Source: Chryseobacterium glaciei
GTDB lineage: Bacteria > Bacteroidota > Bacteroidia > Flavobacteriales > Weeksellaceae
DNA length: 64,000 nt
Direction: 5' to 3'
NCBI RefSeq assembly: GCF_001648155.1
Contig: NZ_CP015199.1
Coordinates: forward strand, 2,242,501-2,306,500
Numbering within the stretch: the first letter of the stretch is position 1; every line of letters starts with the position of its first letter. Made by a program: the position numbers and the translations under genes. Below the pieces are notes generated by a model. It saw nothing but the letters and a program-made list of their open reading frames with translations, did not search any database and was not told the DNA's origin. Below are positions 37,745 to 47,138 of this stretch, one piece after another.

Positions 37745-39784
37745 ATGAAAAAAATTGGGGTGGGATTAGGGTTGCTTACTATCGCAGGAAGTTACTCATA
37801 CGCACAGCAATGGGAGAATGTTGGATCGGTGCAACCGATATCAGCAGCAGGAACGAGCCACAATAATTTGGTGGTAGACAATTCGGGAAATTATTTTATT
37901 TCTTATTATGATGCATCTGTAACAAAAGGTTCTGTTCAGAAATTTAACGGAACTTCTTGGTCTTATGCCGGAGGAAGTGCCGGAATTACATCAGGAATAG
38001 CATTGTACAACTCTTTATCTGTTGATGGTTCAGGTAATATCTATTATACAAATCAAGGAACGGGATTAGAAGTTCGTCAGTTTAACGGAACCGCTTGGTC
38101 TCAATTGCTAAGTGCAACAACGAGTACGGTTAATTATCATGCTTCTGCGGTATCCCCGTCGAATGTATTATTCACTTTTGGTACTAATAATTCAGGAACG
38201 GTTCAGCGTTATGTGAACGGAGCTTGGGAGCAGGTAGGAAATACAGGTTTCTCTAGTGGAGCTTCATTTGCAGAAATGGTGATCGGAACTAATAACAAAG
38301 TGTATACTTGCAACGTAGCAAGTGGAGTAAGAGTATACGAAAATACAACGACTGCAACCACTTCTGACAATTGGGTATTGACGGGCGGAAGTATTGTTGA
38401 TGCTTCATCTTCAGGAGAAAGTTATACATCGGATATAGCAATTGATGCTAATAATAATCTATATGTTGCTTATGTTTCAAACTCTGCAAACTCAAGAAAG
38501 GTAAATGTTAAGAAATTTGACGGAACTTCTTGGGTGCAGTTAGGAAATGCCTATTTTTCTTCAGGAGGTGTTCAGCATGTTGCCATTGCAGTAACTTCTG
38601 CTGGCGAGCCTTACGTGGTAGCAAGCCGTTGGGAAAATGATGATTTACTGAGAAATACAGTTTACAAATTAGATAACGCTACTCAAATATGGGGAACTTT
38701 AGGAGGGAATTTCCTTTCTGACGGACAGGCAACTTACAATGATCTGGCTATTGATAAAGTGAATAATTATCTTGTTTTAGCTTATACAGACGGAGGTTTA
38801 AAAGTAAAAAGAATTTCTTTAGGAAATGCTTCTCAGCTTTGTAATAATACAGATCCGGGAACTAATATTGGTGACTTGGGTTGTGTTACTTTTACCTATA
38901 AAGGACAGCCTGTTACATATACAACAGTAAGAGGATCAGACGGAAAAATTTGGCTTCAGCAAAACTTAGGAAGCGCCCAGGTGGCAACTGCTCAGGCAGA
39001 TGCAGATTCTTATGGAGACCTTTTCCAATGGGGAAGATGGGATGACGGCCATCAGGCAAGAAATTCATCAATTATTAATGCTCCTTCAACGAATAATCCA
39101 AGTGCATTGGCAGGTGTTAATTCATTTATTATTGGTTCTAGTGCAAGCTCATGGTGGGGTGGAAACGCTTCAAGCGACCAATGGACAGCGAATAACGCTT
39201 CAGCAGTAAATCCAGCAATCGGAGCAGATCCTTGTAAAGCAATCGGACAGGGTTGGAAAATGCCTTCTCAGGCAGATTGGACATCGGCTATAAATGCAGC
39301 ATCGATCAGCAATCCGACTTCAGCTTTTAACAGTAAATTAAAATTGCCGGCAGGTGGTTATAGAGGCAGTACAGATGGTGGATTTACCTATGTAGGACAA
39401 AGAGGTTATTTCTGGAGTTCAGATGTAGCAAACACTGGCGGAAAATATCTTTACGTAGGAACTACAATTGCAAACGCTTCTTCTGGGGCTCCAAGAGGTC
39501 AGGGTGCTTCTGTAAGGTGTGTTAAAGATTTTACAGGTTTAAGTACTTCAGATATTAAACTTAATACACTAGGAATTTATCCCAACCCAACCAACGGAAT
39601 TCTTTACATTAAAGCAGATTCAGCGATTGAAAATGTAAATGTAATGAATATTGTTGGGCAGAAAATTAATGTAAGATTCTCTAATGACCAGATCGATATG
39701 CAAGGACTTCCAAAAGGAATTTACATTGTAGAATTGAAATTAAAGAACGGACAGACTTTCTCTAAAAAAATCAGCAAAAACTAA
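37745..39784 (+). CDS. T9SS-secreted protein with FISUMP domain
   Basis: I start at ATG 37745, which gives a direct signal peptide (MKKIGVGLGLLTIAGSYSYAQ); an ATG at 37721 lies upstream in frame. Residues about 25-360 carry repeats of the type FNGTSWSYAG and DGSGNIYY, which suggest a beta-propeller. Residues about 370-600 match the Fibrobacter succinogenes major paralogous (FISUMP) domain, with GYRGSTDGGFTYVGQRGYFWSSD and ASVRCVKD. A T9SS type A sorting domain starts near 612 (YPNPTNG) and ends in QTFSKKISKN. It is exported and attached or released at the surface. Confidence 0.85.
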   Translation: MKKIGVGLGLLTIAGSYSYAQQWENVGSVQPISAAGTSHNNLVVDNSGNYFISYYDASVTKGSVQKFNGTSWSYAGGSAGITSGIALYNSLSVDGSGNIYYTNQGTGLEVRQFNGTAWSQLLSATTSTVNYHASAVSPSNVLFTFGTNNSGTVQRYVNGAWEQVGNTGFSSGASFAEMVIGTNNKVYTCNVASGVRVYENTTTATTSDNWVLTGGSIVDASSSGESYTSDIAIDANNNLYVAYVSNSANSRKVNVKKFDGTSWVQLGNAYFSSGGVQHVAIAVTSAGEPYVVASRWENDDLLRNTVYKLDNATQIWGTLGGNFLSDGQATYNDLAIDKVNNYLVLAYTDGGLKVKRISLGNASQLCNNTDPGTNIGDLGCVTFTYKGQPVTYTTVRGSDGKIWLQQNLGSAQVATAQADADSYGDLFQWGRWDDGHQARNSSIINAPSTNNPSALAGVNSFIIGSSASSWWGGNASSDQWTANNASAVNPAIGADPCKAIGQGWKMPSQADWTSAINAASISNPTSAFNSKLKLPAGGYRGSTDGGFTYVGQRGYFWSSDVANTGGKYLYVGTTIANASSGAPRGQGASVRCVKDFTGLSTSDIKLNTLGIYPNPTNGILYIKADSAIENVNVMNIVGQKINVRFSNDQIDMQGLPKGIYIVELKLKNGQTFSKKISKN

Positions 39785-39807
39785 AGTCCATAGATATTTG
39801 ATTGATG

Positions 39808-39836
39808 AACAAAAGGCTTTTTTGAGGCCTTTTGTT
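39808..39836 (+). terminator. Terminator of the T9SS protein gene
   Basis: AACAAAAGGC (39808-39817) pairs with GCCTTTTGTT (39827-39836). Confidence 0.75.
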
Positions 39837-39866
39837 TTACATATTAGTTCATTATTAAATTGCAGA

Positions 39867-39905
39867 AACCCGTTGTGTATGATAAAAATACACATCGGGT
39901 TTTAT
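39867..39905. terminator. Second hairpin after the T9SS protein gene
   Basis: AACCCG plus TGTGTAT (39867-39880) pair with ATACACA plus CGGGTT (39888-39901), with one mismatch and a T-rich tail. It adds a second stop signal before the remnant gene. Confidence 0.6.
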
Positions 39906-40020
39906 TTTATAAATTGATGAGCTTCGAATAGCTAAAGTTTGAATTTTTATAGTTAAAAGCAAAAATTTCTCAAAAAACAATTTACTTTCATATCGTACTA
40001 GTTGAAAAAAACAAACTTTT

Positions 40021-40618
40021 ATGAAGAAATTTTATTCAAGTGTATTGTTGTTTATGACAGTCCTTATTTTTGGACAGATAAGTTATACAATTACACCAAA
40101 TCCTTTCAATGATCCGAATGGATTAATTACAAGAATTTACGTGTACAATAACACGGCGAGTACTGTTCAGAATGTTGTAGTTATAGCCAATTATGATACT
40201 TCTGAAAAAGATGTTGTGCCTTACTTCCCGTACACAGGACAGTGGAAAAATTTACTGGATAACAATAGTATCAATAGTTTCTTCTACAACAGCTCCCATT
40301 AATCTACAACCGGGAGAATTTAGAATTTTCGAAAATTATACGGGAACTTTATCTATAATTGATGCTAACGCAGAAAATAAATTATCACTTCAAATTGCAG
40401 ACAATCCTGTTAAAAACGGCTTGGCGAAATTAATTTATCATAAAGCTAAAAACGGTGAAATTATAATTTATGACATGAGTGGTAAAAAAATGGATTCCAT
40501 TAAGCTTAAAAATGAGTCCGGAACTTATGAATTAAAAGCTAATTATCCTACCGGAACCTATCTGGTGCATTTAAAATCTAAAACCGGAGTTGCTATACAG
40601 AAAATGATTATTAAATAA
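40021..40618 (+). pseudogene. Remnant of a T9SS-secreted amylase-like gene
   Basis: The first frame (40021-40302) gives a signal peptide (LLFMTVLIFGQ), a SYTITPNPFNDP start as in secreted flavobacterial alpha-amylases, then a segment like the end of an amylase C-terminal domain (FPYTGQWKNLLDN). Near 40276 the protein switches frame by one base: removing one A after codon AAT restores NNSINVSSTTAPINLQPGEF, then a T9SS type A sorting domain to 40618. The catalytic domain is missing altogether. So it carries a large internal deletion plus a frameshift. Identity as an amylase is from the flanking motifs only. Confidence 0.65.
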
Positions 40619-40721
40619 ATATATTTTAAACAAAGAGAGGTAATGAAAATTATCTCTCTTTTTATTTGCTGTAAAATTTACATTCACCATTCACATTTTA
40701 ACAGTTCACCATTCACAAATT

Positions 40722-40752
40722 TTTGCAGTTTTAAATTATTAATCTACCTTTG
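40722..40752 (+). promoter_or_regulatory. Promoter of the SAM riboswitch
   Basis: TTTG (40722-40725) and TACCTTTG (40745-40752) are 19 bases apart. Transcription would begin about 40759, at the foot of the riboswitch. Confidence 0.65.
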
Positions 40753-40756
40753 CAGT

Positions 40757-40862
40757 AGATTTATCAAGAAAGGTGGAGGGATTTGGCCCTGTGAAACCTT
40801 AGCAACCGACACAATTCCAGCGTGTAAAGGTGCTAATTCCAACCCGATTGAGGGTAGATAAG
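40757..40862 (+). ncRNA. SAM-I (S-box) riboswitch
   Basis: The sequence shows the SAM-I core in order: P1 arm TTATC (40761-40765), AAGAAAGGTGGAGGGA, GGCCCTGTGAAACCTTAGCAACC, a variable hairpin, AAGGTGCTAATTCCAAC, and the closing P1 arm GATAA (40857-40861). The kink-turn and core bases of the class are recognisable. SAM-I riboswitches turn off methionine and SAM genes when SAM is plentiful. Here it precedes a TonB-dependent receptor. A hairpin around 40894-40928 could be the expression platform, but no clear T run follows. Confidence 0.9.
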
Positions 40863-40917
40863 TGAAGCAATATTCTAAATATTCATTCCATTTCTTGACA
40901 ATCTTTGTTGGCGGATT

Positions 40918-40947
40918 TTTGTCCGTCAGGGTTTATTATTAATTTTG
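40918..40947 (+). promoter_or_regulatory. Possible second promoter downstream of the riboswitch
   Basis: TTTG (40918-40921) and TAATTTTG (40940-40947) are 18 bases apart, just before the receptor ATG at 40961. If used, it would bypass the riboswitch. Confidence 0.45.
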
Positions 40948-40960
40948 CAAAAAACAAAAG

Positions 40961-43402
40961 ATGAAGAAACTAAGCATATCTGTATTATTGCTTGGAGCGG
41001 TTTTCGTATCGGCTCAGGAACTTGAAAAAGAAAAACAAATCGAAGACGTCATTATCGTCGGAAACCGAAACGCTAAAAGAACAAAACTGGAAACACCTGT
41101 TCCGGTAGATGTTATCAATATTGAAAAAATACAAAAATCTGCCCCTCAAACAACGGTTCAGGATCTTTTAAACTATGTAATTCCCTCTTTTAATGCGGTG
41201 AGACAGTCTGCTTCTGATGGAACAGAGCATATTGATCCGATGACCTTAAGAGGAATGGGACCCGATCAGGTTTTGGTTTTAGTGAATGGAAAAAGAAGAC
41301 ATACAACATCATTAGTTAATTATCAAAATACAGTCGGAAACGGCTCTGTTGGTACAGATTTAAGCACAATTCCAGTAATTGCGATCGACAGAATTGAGGT
41401 TTTAAGAGACGGAGCAGCAGCACAATATGGTTCTGATGCCATTGCAGGCGTTATTAATATCATTCTTAAAAAAGACATCGGTGCTTCGGCAAGTTTAAAT
41501 TACGGATTATCAGGAAGAAATGACGGCGAAACCTATCAGGGAGCAGTCAATTACGGAACTTCTTTAGGAAAAGATAAAAGTTACATCAACTTATCATTAC
41601 AATTAAGTCAAAGAGGAAAAACGACTAGAACGCAGAATCATAAATTAGATATTTTTGGAGATAACTTTGCATATGAATTCGCTCCAAATCCTGCTATTGC
41701 AGAACAGGCAGATGATGCGATGATTAGTCAAAGAGGCTTAACCCGCGATGATTTCAACTTTCAAATTGGTGATGCTCAAATAAAACAAGCTCAGTTATTT
41801 TTCAATGCAGAATATCCATTTAATGATAATTTTAAGCTCTATACTTTTGGAGGGTTTAGTTTAAAAGAGGGGCAAGGTTTTGGCTTTAGAAGACTTCCTA
41901 GCGAAACTTCGAATATTGTTTCTTCAATTTATCCAAACGGTTTTCAGGCTAATTTAAAATCACAGGTGTACGATCTTTCTTACGCTGTCGGAACGAAATA
42001 CAATGTAAACAACTGGTTTTTTGATCTAAGCAATACTTTCGGGAGCAATACATTCAATTATAATGTTAATAACACTAATAATGCTTCTTTAGGTGCGAAA
42101 TCTCCGACAAGTTTTTATGCGGGAGCGCACAGTTTTCTTCAAAATACCGTTAATCTTGATGTTTCTAAAAACTTAAATAATTTCAATGTTGCTTTCGGGG
42201 GAGAATTCAGATTTGAGCAATATCAAATCAAGGCCGGAGATGAAGCATCTTATGCGAGATATGATATCAATGGAAATATTGCAACGCCCGGATCTACAGT
42301 TGTTGGAAATGGTGGCTCACAGTCTTTTATGGGATTTTCGCCAGATAATGCATTGAAAAAATCAAGACATTCTACTGCGGTTTATGCAGATGTTTCTTAT
42401 GATTTAGATAAAAAATTAAATATCGATGCGGCTGCAAGATTTGAAAATTATTCCGACTTCGGGAATACTTTGAATGGAAAATTGGCGGTGAGATATGAAT
42501 TCATAAAAAATTACGCGATTCGCGGAGCGGTGGGGACAGGTTTCAGAGCACCTTCTTTGCAACAGCAATATTTTAATAACTCGTATGCTGATATTTCCAC
42601 TTCCGGAATCGGAATTGTAAGAAAAGGAATATTCACAACAGACAGTAAAGCGGCTGAGGTTCTTGGTTTTGATAAATTAAAGCAGGAAACTTCTGTCAAC
42701 GCAAGTCTTGGATTTACTTTAAAACCAGCCAAAGGACTTTTCATCACGTTGGACGGGTATTGGATCGGAGTAAAAGACAGAATTGTTATCACCAGCAACA
42801 TCACAGACGAAAGATTATCAGATCCTGAATTGGTCGGCGAAAATAATATTGCAGAAAGCGGTAGATTCTTCGCCAATGCGATTGATACGGAAACGAAAGG
42901 GGTTGATTTGGTTGTTTCCTACGACTGGAAATTAGCAGGTGGGAATTTAAACATCAATTTAGCTGGAAATTACACCGAAACTAAAATCACAGATTTCCAT
43001 TTTCCTCAAAATTTAGGAACACCTCAAAACGAATTTTTCGGGCCGGATCAAATTAATATTATTGAAACTCTTTCTCCCAAAGCAAAAGCAACATTAGGTT
43101 TGAATTACGGGATTGGTAAATTCAATTTCTTAGTGCGAAATACGTATTTTGGTAAGGTCATCAGAGACGGTTATCCTTTCGGTGGTGTTCAGGAATTTGC
43201 TCCTAAAATTGTTACGGATGTAAGTATTGGTTATGATATTACTAAAAATGTAAACCTTACGATTGGAGCCAATAATTTATTGGATGTTTTCCCTGATCTG
43301 CAAATTTACGAGAATTCTTATTACGGAGTTTTCAAATACGCGCCGGTTCAGATGGGAACGTTGGGAAGTTATTTCTTCGGAAGAGTTAATTTTACTTTTT
43401 AA
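40961..43402 (+). CDS. TonB-dependent outer-membrane receptor
   Basis: This 813-residue protein has a signal peptide (LLGAVFVSAQ), a plug domain with the TonB-box-like start (IEDVIIVGNRNAKRT), TLRGMGPDQVLVLVNGKRR and the RIEVLRDGAAAQYGSDAIAGVINI motif near 145-170, then a 22-strand-type barrel ending in FFGRVNFTF. Placement behind a SAM-I riboswitch and before an amino acid permease suggests import of methionine or a precursor. The substrate is inferred. Confidence 0.9.
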   Translation: MKKLSISVLLLGAVFVSAQELEKEKQIEDVIIVGNRNAKRTKLETPVPVDVINIEKIQKSAPQTTVQDLLNYVIPSFNAVRQSASDGTEHIDPMTLRGMGPDQVLVLVNGKRRHTTSLVNYQNTVGNGSVGTDLSTIPVIAIDRIEVLRDGAAAQYGSDAIAGVINIILKKDIGASASLNYGLSGRNDGETYQGAVNYGTSLGKDKSYINLSLQLSQRGKTTRTQNHKLDIFGDNFAYEFAPNPAIAEQADDAMISQRGLTRDDFNFQIGDAQIKQAQLFFNAEYPFNDNFKLYTFGGFSLKEGQGFGFRRLPSETSNIVSSIYPNGFQANLKSQVYDLSYAVGTKYNVNNWFFDLSNTFGSNTFNYNVNNTNNASLGAKSPTSFYAGAHSFLQNTVNLDVSKNLNNFNVAFGGEFRFEQYQIKAGDEASYARYDINGNIATPGSTVVGNGGSQSFMGFSPDNALKKSRHSTAVYADVSYDLDKKLNIDAAARFENYSDFGNTLNGKLAVRYEFIKNYAIRGAVGTGFRAPSLQQQYFNNSYADISTSGIGIVRKGIFTTDSKAAEVLGFDKLKQETSVNASLGFTLKPAKGLFITLDGYWIGVKDRIVITSNITDERLSDPELVGENNIAESGRFFANAIDTETKGVDLVVSYDWKLAGGNLNINLAGNYTETKITDFHFPQNLGTPQNEFFGPDQINIIETLSPKAKATLGLNYGIGKFNFLVRNTYFGKVIRDGYPFGGVQEFAPKIVTDVSIGYDITKNVNLTIGANNLLDVFPDLQIYENSYYGVFKYAPVQMGTLGSYFFGRVNFTF

Positions 43403-43473
43403 TTGAATGAAAAATATATGGCCAGTATTTCATGTCTTTTTTCTTTACTCTATGTTCTTAAAGTCTATATAAA

Positions 43474-44775
43474 ATGAGCACAACTTCACATCAAATAGGC
43501 TGGAAAACAGCAGTCGCCATCGTTGTATCCAATATGATCGGGACGGGGATTTTTACGACCTTAGGTTTTCAGTTGGTAGATGTTACTAATACGTACAGCA
43601 TTTTTCTGCTTTGGATGATTGGCGGTGTTTTGGCTCTATTTGGAGCATTCTGTTATGCCGAATTGGGTTCTCATTTTAAAGGAAATGGAGGCGATTTTAT
43701 TTATCTTAAAGAAACCTATCATCCGCTTTTGGGCTATTTGGTGAGTTGGATTTCTTTGATTATCGGATTTTCTTCACCTGTAGCTTTGGCGGCTTTGGCC
43801 ATGTCACAATATCTTTCCGCTTTTGATTTCACTTTTGGAACCTGGTTTTCGATTGTCGTCATATTTTTGGTGGCGTTTTCTTTATCTTTTAGTTTAAAAG
43901 CTTCAAGCAGATTTCATAACTTTTTTACATTTATCAAAGTCGCTTTTATTGTTGTCCTGATTATTTTGGGCGTTGTACTTTCAGAACCTCAAATTGGAAA
44001 CAGCCTAAGTTTCACCGACAGTTGGAAAGATGAAATGATGCTTCCCGCTTTTGCAACCTCGTTGGTTTTCGTAACCTATTCTTACACAGGCTGGAATTCC
44101 GCATCTTACATCGCAGGAGAAATTAAAGATGTTCAAAAAAATCTTCCCAAAGCATTAATTGTAGGAACAGTTTTCGTGACGGTTTGCTATATTTTGATCA
44201 ATTATATTATGCTGAAACATGCTCCCATCCACCAATTGGCAGGAAAAGAAGATGTAATGAGAGAAGCGGCCAATAATATGCTTGGTCATTCTTTTGGAAA
44301 AATAGTTAATGTTTTTATTGCCTTACAATTGGTCGCAACAATCAGTGGATATTTGTGGGTTGGTTCCAGATTGACACAGGCTTTCGCTAAAGAAAATAAG
44401 TTATGGAAATCTTTATCGGTTAATAATAAAAAAGGAATTCCGGTTCGTGCTATTTTTGCCCATGCGGTTATTGCGACTTTGATTATTCTGACGGGAAGTT
44501 TTAAAGAAATTTTTGTGTATACTTCATTTATTCTTCAACTGTTTGCAACGTTGGCGATTTCTACGGTTTTCTTTCTTAAAAAAAGTCAGCGGAAAATATT
44601 TAAATCTAATATTTTCTATGTTTTTCCAACAGTTTTTATATTATTCAGTGTCTATATCTTATATTTTACGTTTGTTCACAATCCTAAAGAAAGTCTCATC
44701 GGATTAGGTATTATTGCTGTAGGAATTGTTTTGTATTTGATTGATAAAAAGCTTTCCAAGAGTGCTTCTGAATAA
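43474..44775 (+). CDS. APC-family amino acid permease
   Basis: The 433-residue protein has about 12 membrane spans and the APC start (VSNMIGTGIFTTLGF near 17-31), followed by GGVLALFGAFCYAELG. It lies 71 bases after the receptor gene without a visible promoter or terminator between, so the two may share the riboswitch-controlled transcript. Together they could move an amino acid across outer and inner membranes. The specific substrate is not visible. Confidence 0.85.
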   Translation: MSTTSHQIGWKTAVAIVVSNMIGTGIFTTLGFQLVDVTNTYSIFLLWMIGGVLALFGAFCYAELGSHFKGNGGDFIYLKETYHPLLGYLVSWISLIIGFSSPVALAALAMSQYLSAFDFTFGTWFSIVVIFLVAFSLSFSLKASSRFHNFFTFIKVAFIVVLIILGVVLSEPQIGNSLSFTDSWKDEMMLPAFATSLVFVTYSYTGWNSASYIAGEIKDVQKNLPKALIVGTVFVTVCYILINYIMLKHAPIHQLAGKEDVMREAANNMLGHSFGKIVNVFIALQLVATISGYLWVGSRLTQAFAKENKLWKSLSVNNKKGIPVRAIFAHAVIATLIILTGSFKEIFVYTSFILQLFATLAISTVFFLKKSQRKIFKSNIFYVFPTVFILFSVYILYFTFVHNPKESLIGLGIIAVGIVLYLIDKKLSKSASE

Positions 44776-45142
44776 GTTTAACGGTTTAATCGACATAGGA
44801 AAATGGAGCGTTAAAAAAATAAAATATGTGAACGTTAAGAAAATTCTACTGTTTGAGTGCGGGATAAATAGTTAAACAAAACAGAAAAAGTACATCCGCA
44901 CGAGTTTTAGAATTTTTAGAGAACAGAATTTATTTTTAGCGGAAGTTTCCAGTCTTGAATTTTTCGTTCTTTTGTTTCAAGACAAAAGGACTTAAATAAA
45001 AATCTAGATCTTATTTTAAAATCAAATCGATATAATATTAATTGATAGACAAAATAATACATATCAAATAGTTACAGTTTATCCAAAGACTATTGAGTAT
45101 TGAATTAATAATTCTTATCTTTGCATCCACAAAATTTCTACA
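44776..45142. other. Intergenic region with one inverted repeat and the prfA promoter
   Basis: The 367-base gap has the inverted pair GTCTTGAA (44952-44959) and TTCAAGAC (44976-44983), part of a T-rich stretch I recall as a dispersed repeat in related genomes. The prfA promoter lies at 45093-45123. I found nothing else. Confidence 0.5.
45093..45123 (+). promoter_or_regulatory. Promoter of prfA
   Basis: TTG (45093-45095) and TATCTTTG (45116-45123) are 20 bases apart. The ATG follows 20 bases later. Confidence 0.65.
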
Positions 45143-46228
45143 ATGTCTAAGTCGTTAATTCCAAAACTAGAAGCTATAAAACAAAGATATAATGAGGTAG
45201 CAGACCTTATTATACAGCCTGATGTAATTTCAGATCAAAAAAAATATTCTTCATTAAATAAAGAATACAGCGATTTAGGAAAAATTGTAAGAGTTTACGA
45301 TCAGTACAAAGGCGCTTTAGATAATATCGCAGAATCTGAGGAAATCATCGCTGATGGTTCAGACAGAGACTTGGTCGATATGGCTAAAGAAGAAAAAGTT
45401 GAAGCTCAGGGTAAACTTCCAGGTCTGGAAGAAGAATTGAAAGTACTTTTGATTCCTAAAGATCCAACCGATGATAAAAACGTAATCGTAGAACTCCGTG
45501 CCGGAACCGGTGGAGATGAAGCTGCTATTTTCGTGGAAGACGTTTACAGAGCCTATGCAATGTTCTTTAAGACTAAAGGTTGGAAGCACGAAATAACAGA
45601 TTCAAGCGAAGCTGCAAAAGGTTATAAAGAACTTATTTTAAAGATTGAAGGAGACGGTGTTTATGGAGTCATGAAGTTTGAGTCCGGTGTTCACCGTGTA
45701 CAGCGTGTTCCTGAAACAGAATCTCAAGGTAGAGTGCATACTTCTGCAATTACCGTTGCTGTTTTACCGGAAGCTGAGGAAATCGATTTTGAATTAAATC
45801 CTGCCGATATCGAAATGCAGACTTCACGTTCAGGTGGAGCGGGTGGACAAAACGTAAACAAGGTTGAAACCAAAGTACAGTTAACACATAAACCTTCAGG
45901 AATGGTGGTTGTTTGTCAGCAGGCACGTTCTCAGTTGGCCAACAGAGAATTGGCGATGGAAATGCTTCGTACCAAATTATATGATATCGAAGTACAGAAA
46001 TCTGTCGGAGATATTGCTGCACAACGTAAATCAATGGTTTCTACAGGTGACCGTTCTGCAAAGATCAAAACCTACAACTATCCTCAGGGAAGAGTTACCG
46101 ATCATAGAATCAACAAATCGATGTATAATCTTGATGCTTACATGAATGGTGATATATCTGAAATGATCGATGCCGTGATCATGGCAGAGAACGCCGAGAA
46201 GATGAAAGGTGAAGAAGAAAATTACTAA
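45143..46228 (+). CDS. prfA: Peptide chain release factor 1
   Basis: RF1 ends translation at UAA and UAG. The GGQ motif is present ([10 protein letters not shown] near 230-239), and the protein has the helical N-terminal domain, the stop-codon domain and the length of 361 residues expected. Its homologue PrfH is encoded 15 kb downstream. It ends in a strong terminator. Confidence 0.95.
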   Translation: MSKSLIPKLEAIKQRYNEVADLIIQPDVISDQKKYSSLNKEYSDLGKIVRVYDQYKGALDNIAESEEIIADGSDRDLVDMAKEEKVEAQGKLPGLEEELKVLLIPKDPTDDKNVIVELRAGTGGDEAAIFVEDVYRAYAMFFKTKGWKHEITDSSEAAKGYKELILKIEGDGVYGVMKFESGVHRVQRVPETESQGRVHTSAITVAVLPEAEEIDFELNPADIEMQTSRSGGAGGQNVNKVETKVQLTHKPSGMVVVCQQARSQLANRELAMEMLRTKLYDIEVQKSVGDIAAQRKSMVSTGDRSAKIKTYNYPQGRVTDHRINKSMYNLDAYMNGDISEMIDAVIMAENAEKMKGEEENY

Positions 46229-46247
46229 TACGTAACTAAAATAAATC

Positions 46248-46276
46248 AAGCTCTTGTGAATCAAGAGCTTTTTTTT
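46248..46276 (+). terminator. Terminator of prfA
   Basis: AAGCTCTTG (46248-46256) pairs with CAAGAGCTT (46262-46270), followed by a run of T to 46276. Confidence 0.9.
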
Positions 46277-46318
46277 GCCATAAAATCTATGAAAACTTTA
46301 AAATAACGAATAAACACG

Positions 46319-46996
46319 ATGGGACGAATTAAAGGTATGCTGTTTTTAATGCTAATTTTTTGTGTCAAAAACCTAAGCGCTCAATCAACTGTTCTAAAAC
46401 CCGATAAAGTATTCGGTTTATACTTTGATACTTTTGTGAAGCATGACGAAAATGCTTTAAACAACCTCAATACTTATCTTAAAAACTTTGTAGGAGAAGA
46501 TGGGATCTATAAAAATAATACAGAAACTGCCTATACGGAGGAACTGAAAGGTTTAACGAATCTTTTTCTTTCAGGATTTTCCGAAAACATCCGTGAAGAA
46601 TGCCGAGAGGATGCTAAAAACTATTTTGCAGCATTATTTGACAGGTACAAAACAGCCACGTACACCATAAAAAGTATGGAAACAATGAGAAATGACTATT
46701 CTCAAAGTCAGGATATTTCGGAAGTTTTTTATGATGTAATGATTAAAGTTCCAGCCAAGGTTACCATCATAGATCTTAAAAAGATAAAAAAAATTAGCGC
46801 TAAAGAATTAAAAGGATATCTTAAAAGTTTAACGAATGAACTTGTGAATGCAGATAAAGAGATTTCACTTTCAGAGAAGTTTAATTTATACCAAATATAT
46901 AAAGGAAGTGACGTTTTTTACTGGAACGGAGGGCCTCAGGAGCTCCTATGGAAAGTGAATAATTTTTATTTTAAAAATATCAATTCGGGTAAATAA
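46319..46996 (+). CDS. Secreted protein of unknown function
   Basis: This 225-residue protein has a signal peptide (LMLIFCVKNLSAQ, cleavage near 22) and a mainly helical body with many Lys, Glu and Asn residues. Recognisable motifs are absent. It sits alone between the prfA terminator and the prolyl oligopeptidase gene. The likely place is the periplasm. Confidence 0.6.
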   Translation: MGRIKGMLFLMLIFCVKNLSAQSTVLKPDKVFGLYFDTFVKHDENALNNLNTYLKNFVGEDGIYKNNTETAYTEELKGLTNLFLSGFSENIREECREDAKNYFAALFDRYKTATYTIKSMETMRNDYSQSQDISEVFYDVMIKVPAKVTIIDLKKIKKISAKELKGYLKSLTNELVNADKEISLSEKFNLYQIYKGSDVFYWNGGPQELLWKVNNFYFKNINSGK

Positions 46997-47138
46997 TCAT
47001 TCAATTATATCATAAAAGCAGTCGGTTTTGGATGCTTTTTTTGTTGGTGTGAATTTCCGAAATCTGTTATCATTTGATTTAAATGAAACAACTTTTTTAT
47101 TTAAAGCAGATTACGTATTTTTGAGAAAATCGTTCGAA

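Noticed and set aside
40681..40720. Repeated TTCACCATTCAC units as a CRISPR-like array
   Set aside because: Only two short units without regular spacers; this looks like ordinary dispersed sequence.
40643..40861. 72-codon open frame
   Set aside because: It covers the SAM-I riboswitch and its promoter, and the product has no recognisable features.
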